Positions 51,335 to 58,899 of a stretch of 64,000 nucleotides of DNA are shown in pieces. The DNA is taken from contig NZ_CP121660.1 in assembly GCF_029714365.1 (NCBI RefSeq), positions 1,860,001 through 1,924,000 of the forward strand, in the 5' to 3' direction. Numbering within the stretch: position 1 is the stretch's first letter; the number at the start of each line of letters is the position of its first letter. The notes below the pieces were generated by a model that did no database searches, was not told the DNA's origin, and saw nothing but the letters and a program-made list of their open reading frames with translations. The translations under genes were made by a program, and so were the position numbers. Origin of the DNA: Sinorhizobium terangae (lineage in GTDB: Bacteria > Pseudomonadota > Alphaproteobacteria > Rhizobiales > Rhizobiaceae).

Positions 51335-52409
51335 TAAAGTAACCGTCTTCGTGGGCCCGTCGCTCGGACGTGATCGCCCTACCTACCACGGTCTCGAGGT
51401 TGACTATCGCCCGCCCGCTTCCCAAGGAGACCTCTTGGCGGCCGCGGTTGACGGTCCGAAAGCCATCGTCTTGATCGACGGCTATTTCGAACATGTGCCT
51501 GCAGTGCACCATAAGGAGATCCTATGGGCGCTTGACAAGGGCATTGCCGTGTACGGCGCCTCCTCCATCGGGGCTCTCCGAGCGGCGGAGTTGAGCTCGT
51601 TCGGAATGATCGGCGTGGGAAAGATCTTCGAAGCTTTCGAGTCGGGGGAGCTCGAACGCGACGATGAGGTCGCCTTGGTTCATGGACCTGCGGAAGTCAA
51701 CTATGAGCCGCTTTCAGAGCCTCTCGTAAATATTCGATCGACGCTGTCGTTCGCTTTGGAATCGGGAGTTGTCGATCGAGAGATTGCCGAGACCCTGATC
51801 AACCGGACCATAGCGGCCTTTTACCCGGAGCGCAGTTTCGGTCGCCTGTTGCGCGACTTGGAGCAACACGCAGACCGCGTGCAAGCGGCGAGGTTCGCAA
51901 GCTGGTTACCGCGTGGGAGGCTGGACCAGAAGCGCATGGATGCAGTGGCTTGCCTTGCCCGCGCGACCGCCGATATCCTGCACCCGCCCGGTGAACATGG
52001 GCACTCGAGCATCGGATTCGTCTTCACCGACGCATTCGCTCAACTGGTACGATGCACCGCGGCAGGATTGCCGCTGGGAAGCCAGGTTGCCCACAGGCTG
52101 ATTCAATTGGGTTCCGATACGAGAGCGGGTTTATCGTCCGTATACGCATCCGGGGCCACGAGCGCGGCCGCCTTGGCAATAGATCGGGCCACTCAAGGCC
52201 CAGTTCCGGTTCGTTCGCTCGGTGAGACCGTCCAATTCTTCCTGGAACAGGTGCCGGGAGGAGACGTCGGTACCTGGATGAAGACGAGGAATCTGGATCT
52301 TGATACGCTGTCCCGAATATTGGAGGAGTTGGCCCGAATGGATCGGTCCTTCGAAGCGGCAGACGAGTTGGTTCAAAGAGTAGTTCATTCCAAGCTGAAA
52401 ATAAGCTGA
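51327..52409 (+). CDS. tfuA: TfuA-family protein, YcaO partner
   Basis: The 360-residue protein has the TfuA core KEILWALDKGIAVYGASSIG, then ALRAAELSSFGMIGVGKIFE, after VTVFVGPSLGR. TfuA was named for trifolitoxin production in Rhizobium and is a known helper of YcaO thioamidation. MADKVTVFVGP at 51327 overlaps the YcaO stop; ATG 51312 is also possible. It ends the cassette; no precursor, protease or exporter follows before pcaR. Confidence 0.9.
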   Translation: MADKVTVFVGPSLGRDRPTYHGLEVDYRPPASQGDLLAAAVDGPKAIVLIDGYFEHVPAVHHKEILWALDKGIAVYGASSIGALRAAELSSFGMIGVGKIFEAFESGELERDDEVALVHGPAEVNYEPLSEPLVNIRSTLSFALESGVVDREIAETLINRTIAAFYPERSFGRLLRDLEQHADRVQAARFASWLPRGRLDQKRMDAVACLARATADILHPPGEHGHSSIGFVFTDAFAQLVRCTAAGLPLGSQVAHRLIQLGSDTRAGLSSVYASGATSAAALAIDRATQGPVPVRSLGETVQFFLEQVPGGDVGTWMKTRNLDLDTLSRILEELARMDRSFEAADELVQRVVHSKLKIS

Positions 52410-52569
52410 TGACCGTTCGACGTGGTCAACTCCCTTGCTTGCTCGCTTCACCTGGAACTACGCAGTGAAGCAACCCGCAACTTGTGCGTCCATCAAGACG
52501 GGTCACCAGCACGGTGGCGGCCGGCTTCCTAACGGACAGACCTGAAAGCGCCAGATTTTTCACCCGCGC

Positions 52570-53325
52570 CTACTGCACAAGCGGCCGCAATGCACCTTGC
52601 GTCTCCTTGAGCATGGAGAGGTAGCGCTCTGCGAGTTCCGAGGCCGCGACGTGTGCGGCCGGCGCGCCGATATTGAGCGCCGCGACCACCTGCCCGCGCG
52701 CGTTCATCACGGGCACCGCGATCGAGCAAAGTCCGAGCTCGAGCTCCTGGTCGATGACCGCATAGCCCTGCTCGCGAACCCGGCGCAGTTCCTCGATCAA
52801 CTCTTCCGGATCGGTCTTCGTGCGCGGCGTGTTGGCCTTGAGCTCAGTGCGGTTCAGGATCTCGCGCGCTTCCTCTTCAGGAAGTGCTGCCAGCAGCACG
52901 CGGCCCATCGAGGCGCAATAGGCGGGAAGGCGGGACCCGGGCATGAGGTTGATCGACATCACCCGCCGCTGCGAGGCGCGCGCCACATAGACGACCTCGG
53001 TGCCGTCTAGCACTGAGGCCGACGCGCTCTGGCCGGCCTTTTCCGAAAGCTGGTCGAGATATGGCTGGACAAGCGCCGGCAAGGGTGTCGCCGACAGATA
53101 GGCGTGGCCGAGCCGCAGGATTTTCGGCGTCAGCGTAAAGAATTTGCCGTCGTAGTCGGCATAGCCGAGCTCGGAAAGCGTGAGCAGCGAGCGCCGCACC
53201 GTCGCACGGTCAAGATGGGTGATTTTCGCAGCCTCCGCAATCGTCAGCCGCGGCTGCGCCTCCCCGAAGGCCTCGATAACCTTCAGCCCCCGCGCGAAGC
53301 CGCTGACGAAATCCGTTTCCCGCAT
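52570..53325 (-). CDS. pcaR: IclR-family regulator of pcaIJF
   Basis: The 251-residue IclR protein has an N-terminal HTH (TIAEAAKITHLDRATVRRSL) and effector domain (YVARASQRRVMSINLMPGSR, PAYCASMGRVLLA). PcaR of pseudomonads and rhizobia activates beta-ketoadipate genes with beta-ketoadipate as inducer. It is divergent from pcaIJF and a 12-base inverted repeat lies between. GACGAGGAGCGAATC sets the start at 53325. Confidence 0.93.
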   Translation of the reverse strand: MRETDFVSGFARGLKVIEAFGEAQPRLTIAEAAKITHLDRATVRRSLLTLSELGYADYDGKFFTLTPKILRLGHAYLSATPLPALVQPYLDQLSEKAGQSASASVLDGTEVVYVARASQRRVMSINLMPGSRLPAYCASMGRVLLAALPEEEAREILNRTELKANTPRTKTDPEELIEELRRVREQGYAVIDQELELGLCSIAVPVMNARGQVVAALNIGAPAAHVAASELAERYLSMLKETQGALRPLVQ

Positions 53326-53352
53326 GATTCGCTCCTCGTCTATTTTTGGCCA

Positions 53353-53393
53353 TTTTGTGCGATATGCGAACAAAAGTCAAATATCGCACAAAA
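53353..53393. promoter_or_regulatory. Inverted repeat, probable PcaR operator
   Basis: TTTTGTGCGATA at 53353-53364 is perfectly repeated inverted as TATCGCACAAAA at 53382-53393, 17 bases apart, between divergent pcaR and pcaI. TGCGATATGCGAAC inside recalls other IclR-type sites. Confidence 0.7.
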
Positions 53394-53510
53394 ATGTTTG
53401 ACGAGCGGCTCAAACGAGCGCTTATTCCCGCCATCGCCGATGACGAAAGCCAGGCGGGACCGCGGGTCCCCTGATCGACAGTTCGGCAACATCAACGGAG
53501 GAGGGCCAGG

Positions 53511-54368
53511 ATGGCTCGCATATTGTCGCTCGCCGAGGCGGTCGCCGAAAACGTGAAGGATGGCGACACCGTCGCCATGGAAGGATTCACCCATCTCATT
53601 CCCTATGCCGCTGGCCATGAGGTGATCCGCCAGGGCAGGAAGGATCTCTTCCTCGTCCGCATGACGCCGGACATCCTCTATGACCAGTTGATCGGCGTCG
53701 GCGCCGCACGAGGCATGAAATTCTCCTGGGGCGGCAATCCCGGCGTCGGCTCGCTGCACCGCTTCCGCGATGCGGTGGAAAATCAATGGCCGCGGCCGCT
53801 GGAAATCGAGGAACACTCCCACGCGGCGATGGCGAACGCCTATGAGGCGGGCGCCGCAAACCTGCCCTTCGCAACGCTCAGGGGCTATATCGGCGCCGAC
53901 CTGCCCAAGGTGAACGCCAACATCAAGCAAGTTACCTGCCCCTTCACCGGTGAGGTGCTTGCCGCCGTGCCGGCGATCCGTCCGGACGTGACGATCATCC
54001 ACGCGCAGCGCGCCGACCGGAAGGGCAATGTACTCCTCGAAGGCATCGTCGGCGTGCAGAAGGAAGCGGTGCTTGCCGCCAAGCGCTCGATCGTGACCGT
54101 CGAGGAGATCGTCGACGAGCTTAACCCTCCCTCTCCGAATTCGGTCGTGCTGCCGACCTGGGCGGTGACGGCAGTCGTCCACGTGCCGGGCGGCGCCTTC
54201 CCCTCTTATGCGCATGGCTATTATCCGCGCTCAAACGCCTTCTATATCGCCTGGGACGAGATCGCCCGCGACAGGGAAACGTTCACCGCCTGGATCAAGG
54301 AAAACGTGCTCGACGCGAAGCCCGAGGACTTCGCCAGACATGCCGCAAAGTCGGCAAAGGCCGCGTAA
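53511..54368 (+). CDS. pcaI: 3-oxoadipate CoA-transferase subunit A
   Basis: The 285-residue alpha subunit starts MARILSLAEAVAENVKDGDT and has GFTHLIPYAAGHEVIRQG, GVGAARGMKFSWGGNPGVGS and RGYIGADLP, matching rhizobial PcaI. With PcaJ it moves CoA from succinyl-CoA to beta-ketoadipate. CAACGGAGGAGGGCCAGG precedes the ATG. pcaJ begins 10 bases after its stop. Confidence 0.96.
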   Translation: MARILSLAEAVAENVKDGDTVAMEGFTHLIPYAAGHEVIRQGRKDLFLVRMTPDILYDQLIGVGAARGMKFSWGGNPGVGSLHRFRDAVENQWPRPLEIEEHSHAAMANAYEAGAANLPFATLRGYIGADLPKVNANIKQVTCPFTGEVLAAVPAIRPDVTIIHAQRADRKGNVLLEGIVGVQKEAVLAAKRSIVTVEEIVDELNPPSPNSVVLPTWAVTAVVHVPGGAFPSYAHGYYPRSNAFYIAWDEIARDRETFTAWIKENVLDAKPEDFARHAAKSAKAA

Positions 54369-54378
54369 GGAGGCGACG

Positions 54379-55170
54379 ATGACGGATTTCACCCCCACGG
54401 AAATGATGACGATCGCGGCAGCGCGCGCGCTTTCCAACGACGACGTCTGCTTCGTCGGCATCGGCGCGCCCTCGGCCGCCTGCAATGTCGCGCGGCTGAC
54501 GCATGCGCCGGACATAACGCTGATCTACGAGAGCGGCACCGTCGGCACCAAGCCGGACGTGCTGCCGCTGTCGATCGGCGACGGCGAGCTTTGCGACACC
54601 GCGCTCTTCACCGTCTCCGTCCCGGAAATGTTCCGCTACTGGCTGCAGGGCGGGCGCATCACGACCGGCTTTCTCGGCGGCGCGCAGATTGACCGCTTCG
54701 CCAATCTCAACACGACCGTCGTCGGCCCCTATGACCACCCGAAGGTCCGCCTGCCGGGCGGCGGCGGCGCGCCGGAGATCGCCTCGAATTGCGGCCGCAT
54801 CTTCATCACCATGGCGCTCTCGAAACGCGGCTTCGTCGAGAAGCTGCCTTTCATCACCTCCATGGGCCACGGCGAAGGCGGCAACCACCGCGAACGCCTC
54901 GGCATGAAGACGAAGGGTCCGACCCGTGTCATCACCGATCTCTGCATCCTCGAGCCCGATCCCGAGACGAAGGAGTTGACCGTCGTCTCCATCCACCACG
55001 GTGTCACGCGCGAACAAATCGTCGAAAACTGCGGCTGGGCGATCAAGTTCGCCGATACGGTCATCGAGACTCCGGTGCCGACGGAAACGGAACTTGCGGT
55101 GCTGCGCGACATCAACGCCCGCACCAAGAAGGCCCATCAGGGCACCGAAAAGGGTAAGGAGGCGGCCTGA
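54379..55170 (+). CDS. pcaJ: 3-oxoadipate CoA-transferase subunit B
   Basis: The 263-residue beta subunit carries the catalytic glutamate E51 in LIYESGTVG and the GGAQIDRFANLNTTVVG stretch. GGAGGCGACG before ATG 54379 sets the start; the upstream frame belongs to pcaI. Its TGA overlaps the pcaF ATG by one base. Confidence 0.96.
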   Translation: MTDFTPTEMMTIAAARALSNDDVCFVGIGAPSAACNVARLTHAPDITLIYESGTVGTKPDVLPLSIGDGELCDTALFTVSVPEMFRYWLQGGRITTGFLGGAQIDRFANLNTTVVGPYDHPKVRLPGGGGAPEIASNCGRIFITMALSKRGFVEKLPFITSMGHGEGGNHRERLGMKTKGPTRVITDLCILEPDPETKELTVVSIHHGVTREQIVENCGWAIKFADTVIETPVPTETELAVLRDINARTKKAHQGTEKGKEAA

Positions 55171-56372
55171 TGCGCGACGTTTTCATCTGCGATTATATCC
55201 GCACGCCGATCGGCCGCTTCGGCGGCTCGCTGTCCTCGGTGCGCGCAGACGATCTTGGTGCGATCCCGCTTAAGAGTCTCCTGGAGCGCAACGCCTCGGT
55301 CGACTGGGAAGCGATCGACGACGTGGTCTTCGGCTGCGCCAATCAGGCGGGTGAAGACAACCGCAACGTCGCTCGCATGTCGCTGCTGCTCGCCGGATTT
55401 CCGTTTTCCGTTCCCGGCACGACGATCAACCGCCTTTGCGGCTCGGGCATGGACGCGGTCATCACGGCGGCCCGTGCCGTCAAGTCGGGCGAAGCCGAAC
55501 TGATGATCGCCGGCGGCGTCGAGTCGATGTCGCGCGCGCCCTTCGTGCTGCCGAAGGCCGAAAGTGCCTTCTCGCGTCATGCCGAGATCCACGACACCAC
55601 GATCGGCTGGCGCTTCGTCAATCCCCTGATGAAGAAGCAATACGGCGTCGATTCCATGCCGGAGACCGGAGAGAACGTCGCCGAGGACTACAAGGTTTCC
55701 CGCGAGGACCAGGATGCCTTTGCCCTGCGCAGCCAGGCGAAGGCCGCAGCAGCACAGGCGAACGGCCGCCTTGCCAAGGAGATCGTCTCGGTCACCATTC
55801 CGCAGAGGAAGGGCGAGGCCATTATTGTCGACAGGGACGAGCATCCCCGGGCAACAACGATGGAAGCCCTTGCCAAGCTGAAGGCGCCGTTCCGCGAAGG
55901 CGGCACGGTCACCGCCGGCAACGCCTCGGGCGTCAACGACGGTGCAGCGGCGCTCATCATCGCCTCGGAGGAAGCCGCGAGAAAGCACGGATTGACTCCG
56001 ATCGCCCGTATCCTCGGCGGCGCCAGTGCGGCCGTGCCGCCGCGGGTCATGGGCATCGGCCCGATCCCCACTTCCCGCAAGCTCATGGCGCGGCTCGGCA
56101 TGAGGCAGGAGCAGTTCGACGTGATCGAACTCAACGAGGCTTTCGCGAGCCAGGGATTGGCCGTACTCCGCGAACTCGGCATCGCCGACGACGATGCCCG
56201 GGTCAACCGCAATGGCGGCGCGATCGCGCTCGGTCATCCGCTCGGCATGTCGGGTGCGCGCATCACCGGTACAGCAGCGCTGGAACTTGCCGAAACCGGC
56301 GGGCGCTATTCGCTCTCGACCATGTGCATCGGCGTCGGCCAGGGCATCGCCGTCGCGCTGGAGCGGGTATGA
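55170..56372 (+). CDS. pcaF: 3-oxoadipyl-CoA thiolase
   Basis: The 400-residue thiolase has nucleophile Cys90 in RLCGSGMDAV, His in NGGAIALGHPLGMSGAR and the second Cys in CIGVGQGIA. MRDVFICDYIRTPIGRFGG is typical of PcaF. It splits beta-ketoadipyl-CoA into succinyl-CoA and acetyl-CoA. It ends pcaIJF; repeat family C follows 48 bases later. Confidence 0.97.
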   Translation: MRDVFICDYIRTPIGRFGGSLSSVRADDLGAIPLKSLLERNASVDWEAIDDVVFGCANQAGEDNRNVARMSLLLAGFPFSVPGTTINRLCGSGMDAVITAARAVKSGEAELMIAGGVESMSRAPFVLPKAESAFSRHAEIHDTTIGWRFVNPLMKKQYGVDSMPETGENVAEDYKVSREDQDAFALRSQAKAAAAQANGRLAKEIVSVTIPQRKGEAIIVDRDEHPRATTMEALAKLKAPFREGGTVTAGNASGVNDGAAALIIASEEAARKHGLTPIARILGGASAAVPPRVMGIGPIPTSRKLMARLGMRQEQFDVIELNEAFASQGLAVLRELGIADDDARVNRNGGAIALGHPLGMSGARITGTAALELAETGGRYSLSTMCIGVGQGIAVALERV

Positions 56373-56420
56373 CCCGCGCCGGCGCCTACGGCTGCGTGCG
56401 TCTTTTCAGACGAACGGAGT

Positions 56421-56487
56421 GCGCTGTAGCACTTTGATTTGCTGCATGTTTTCCATAAATCGAGCTCCGACCTAGGGAAACATGCAG
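56421..56487. repeat. Intergenic repeat family C, copy 3 (reverse)
   Basis: Read on the minus strand it gives CATGTTTCCCTAGGTCGGAG, CTCGATTTATGG and AACATGCAGCAAATCAAAG, then TGCTACAGCG, in the same order as the copy at 38161. It lies between convergent pcaF and the acylphosphatase gene. Confidence 0.8.
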
Positions 56488-56511
56488 TGGGCCGATATTA
56501 AGGCCGCTGCG

Positions 56512-56796
56512 TCAATCGGTGATGTGAAACCCCACCGGCTCATGCACGGACGAGGCATCTTCGCTCTCGACGTTTGAAACCCGTGCCGCGGGCGGACCTT
56601 TCCAGAACCGGCTCAGCATCGCCGAAATCGCCGCCGCGGGTCCTGCAATGAGGGCGGTGACGGAGCCGTCGCGCTCGTTGCGGACCCAGCCCGCCAAGCC
56701 GAGCCGTACCGCTTCGTCGCGGGTCCAGACGCGGAAGGCGACGCCCTGCACCCTTCCAGTGATCCGGACCAGAGCCGCTTTGCGATCCTCCGCCAT
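56512..56796 (-). CDS. acyP: Acylphosphatase
   Basis: The 94-residue protein has the acylphosphatase signature [16 protein letters not shown] (catalytic Arg) and [14 protein letters not shown] (catalytic Asn), family-normal in length. It hydrolyses carboxyl phosphates such as acetyl phosphate. GGAAGGAGGCGACC precedes ATG 56796. An alternative longer reading to 57339 is unsupported. It is monocistronic. Confidence 0.92.
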   Translation of the reverse strand: MAEDRKAALVRITGRVQGVAFRVWTRDEAVRLGLAGWVRNERDGSVTALIAGPAAAISAMLSRFWKGPPAARVSNVESEDASSVHEPVGFHITD

Positions 56797-56978
56797 GGTC
56801 GCCTCCTTCCTTGTTCGGTCCTCTGAATCTGGCGCAGACGGCGGCGAATGCAAGCGGATCGCTTGGGGTGAACGGTGGCCATGCGCGTGCGCGCCGTCAT
56901 GCCCGACACCGTTGCCGTTCAGAAAATCTGCCCCCTCGGACTTGAAGGCGCTGCATCGCAATACCATTGTATGAATCA

Positions 56979-57092
56979 TCGACAGGGCCTCCTCCTCCCG
57001 GCCCTGTCTTGGGATCGGCAACCATCCTCCTCCCAGTTGCCGATCAGATTCGGAAGCCCGGCGCCCCTCCCCCCGCGCCGGGCTTTCTTTTT
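56979..57092 (+). ncRNA. Alpha-r14-type sRNA with two anti-Shine-Dalgarno loops
   Basis: Three hairpins in a row. First, ACAGGGCC/GGCCCTGT (56982-57007) with TCCTCCTCCC in the loop; second, GATCGGCAA/TTGCCGATC (57013-57045) with CCATCCTCCTCCCAG in the loop; third, AAGCCCGGCGC/GCGCCGGGCTT (57054-57085) followed by TCTTTTT as a terminator. The CCUCCUCCC loops can pair with Shine-Dalgarno sequences, as in the alpha-r14 family of Rhizobiales. A -35-like TTGAAG at 56942 and TTGTAT at 56967 put the 5' end near 56979, giving about 114 nt. The rest of the 448-base space between acyP and the sigma gene is otherwise empty. Confidence 0.87.
57054..57092 (+). terminator. Rho-independent terminator of the sRNA
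   Basis: An 11-base perfect GC-rich stem with a C-rich loop and a following TCTTTTT run, on the plus strand. Confidence 0.9.
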
Positions 57093-57244
57093 GCTGGCTG
57101 CTGGACGCGTGCTTTGCGCGTCTGAGACGGCGCCCGGCGCTGTGGGGTCGAAGCGCGCGGGCGATCGCGATAAGATGGCTCTGCTGCACATCTGGGAACG
57201 TTTCAGCGGGTCCGGCATCCAATGTGCGACAAGGAGGCCTGACC

Positions 57245-57928
57245 ATGCCCATCACTAAGAAGATCCCATCCCGAAAACGCGAGGCATCGCCGCAAGACAT
57301 TGACGCCTTCCGCGCCATTATGCGGACGCACAATCGCAAGCTCTACCGCATTGCCCGCAGCATTGTGCAGAACAACAGTGATGCCGAGGACGTTCTCCAG
57401 GAGGCCTATGTCCGCGCTTTCACGCATTTTTCCGACTTCCGCGGCGACTCGGCGATCACCACATGGCTCTCGCGCATCGTGATCAACGAGGCCTTGGGGC
57501 GGCTGCGCCAGGGGCGGCGACGGAGGCGGCTTGCCGAAGACATGTTGCAGACCCATCAGGCGGAGATCATCGCCTTCCCGCGCAACGCAGACACGGACGA
57601 TCCGGAAAAGACAATGGCACAGCGACAGATTCTCGACCTTGTCGAAAAGGCGACCGATCAGCTCCCGGACATCTACCGCACCGTATTCGTCATGCGGGTG
57701 ATCGAGGGTCTCAGCAATGAAGAGACCGCCGAGTTGCTGGCGCTTCGCCCCGAAACCGTCCGAACACGGCTCTTTCGCGCGCGACACCTCATCAAAGAGC
57801 AACTGGAGAAACAGATCGGTCCGCTTCTGCTCGATGCCTTCCCCTTCGCGGGTAAACGTTGTGAACGTCTGACGGAGGCCGTGCTCGCTCGCATCTCGCA
57901 ACAGGAACCGGAGGGCGGCGGCAAGTAA
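57245..57928 (+). CDS. ECF-type RNA polymerase sigma factor
   Basis: The 227-residue sigma-70-family protein has region 2 ([20 protein letters not shown], then [11 protein letters not shown]) and region 4 ([20 protein letters not shown], then [11 protein letters not shown]). The start MPITKK at 57245 follows AAGGAGGCCTGACC. There is no zinc-finger anti-sigma gene next to it; secreted DUF4142 and cupredoxin genes follow 80 bases later and may be targets or partners. Confidence 0.9.
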   Translation: MPITKKIPSRKREASPQDIDAFRAIMRTHNRKLYRIARSIVQNNSDAEDVLQEAYVRAFTHFSDFRGDSAITTWLSRIVINEALGRLRQGRRRRRLAEDMLQTHQAEIIAFPRNADTDDPEKTMAQRQILDLVEKATDQLPDIYRTVFVMRVIEGLSNEETAELLALRPETVRTRLFRARHLIKEQLEKQIGPLLLDAFPFAGKRCERLTEAVLARISQQEPEGGGK

Positions 57929-58009
57929 TCGGGAACGTTTCGACCCGCGAAGCATCCAAAGCACGTCAATTGCACATCACGCTTTGATCTTCGAGGAAAG
58001 GAACATCCG

Positions 58010-58534
58010 ATGACCATCCGCCTAACCACCGCAGCCGCTGCGATCGCCCTGTTGATCGGGGGCAATTGGGCGCTCGCCGCCGACAAGCCGACGGATCCAC
58101 AGATCGCGCATATCGCCTACACCGCAGGTGTGATCGATATCGAAGCGGCAAAACAGGCCATTGCGACGTCGAAAAACAAGGCCGTCGTAGAATTCGCCGA
58201 GAGCATGGTGCGCGACCACGAGTCGGTGAACAAGCAGGCACTCGATCTCGTCAAGAAGCTCAATGTTACGCCCGAGGACAACGGCACCAGCAAGGCCCTG
58301 TCGCAGGCGGCCGAAACCAAGCGTTCGGAGCTGGCGAAGCTGACGGGCGCTGACTTCGACAAGGCCTATGTCGAGAACGAAGTCGCCTATCACAAGCAGG
58401 TCAATGGCGCGCTGGAAACCCTGCTGATCCCGTCTGCGCAAAATGCCGAGCTCAAGTCTCTGCTCGAGACCGGGCTGAAGCTGTTCCAGGGCCATCAGCA
58501 GCATGCCGAGCATATCGCGACGGAGCTGAAATGA
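58010..58534 (+). CDS. DUF4142 secreted protein
   Basis: The 174-residue product has a signal peptide (MTIRLTTAAAAIALLIGGNW, cleavage near ALAA) and a helical ferritin-like DUF4142 domain: YTAGVIDIEAAKQAI, FAESMVRDHESVNKQ, YVENEVAYHKQVNGAL. The Glu/His positions could hold metal. AGGAAAGGAACATCCG precedes the ATG. Its TGA overlaps the cupredoxin ATG, so the two are co-translated. Confidence 0.92.
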   Translation: MTIRLTTAAAAIALLIGGNWALAADKPTDPQIAHIAYTAGVIDIEAAKQAIATSKNKAVVEFAESMVRDHESVNKQALDLVKKLNVTPEDNGTSKALSQAAETKRSELAKLTGADFDKAYVENEVAYHKQVNGALETLLIPSAQNAELKSLLETGLKLFQGHQQHAEHIATELK

Positions 58535-58860
58535 ACGCGGCAACGAACGCGGTGAGACCGGCTTTTCTCGCCCTGTTGTTGGGAACGGCGGCCATCGCCG
58601 TTCCCGCGCAGGCAGAAACCATCGAGGTGACGATCGACCGCCTCGCCTACGCGCCTGCGGCGATCGAGGCCAAGGTGGGAGATGAAGTCGAGTGGATCAA
58701 CAAGGATGCGCTCGTTCACACCGCCACGGTGACGGGAGGCGCGGAAGTGCTCCTCCCCGCGAAGAAATCAGGTCGCCTCCGGCTGCAGGAGCCGGGCAGC
58801 TTCGACTATATCTGCCGCTACCACCCCAACATGAAGGGGCACATCACCGTACGCCCTTGA
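58531..58860 (+). CDS. Secreted cupredoxin (plastocyanin/amicyanin-like)
   Basis: The 109-residue protein has a signal peptide ending AQA and a small blue-copper fold. Ligands visible are His in DALVHTATV, then Cys, His and Met in YICRYHPNMKGHI. The spacing fits type-1 copper. Context with DUF4142 and an ECF sigma factor suggests a periplasmic stress or redox function, which is inference. Confidence 0.92.
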   Translation: MNAATNAVRPAFLALLLGTAAIAVPAQAETIEVTIDRLAYAPAAIEAKVGDEVEWINKDALVHTATVTGGAEVLLPAKKSGRLRLQEPGSFDYICRYHPNMKGHITVRP

Positions 58861-58899
58861 AAACCACACGCCAGGAGTGCCGGGCCACCCGGCCTCCTC

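Noticed and set aside
56875..57258. 127-codon plus-strand frame between acyP and the sigma gene
   Set aside because: It runs through the sRNA hairpins and terminator, and its product shows no family feature.
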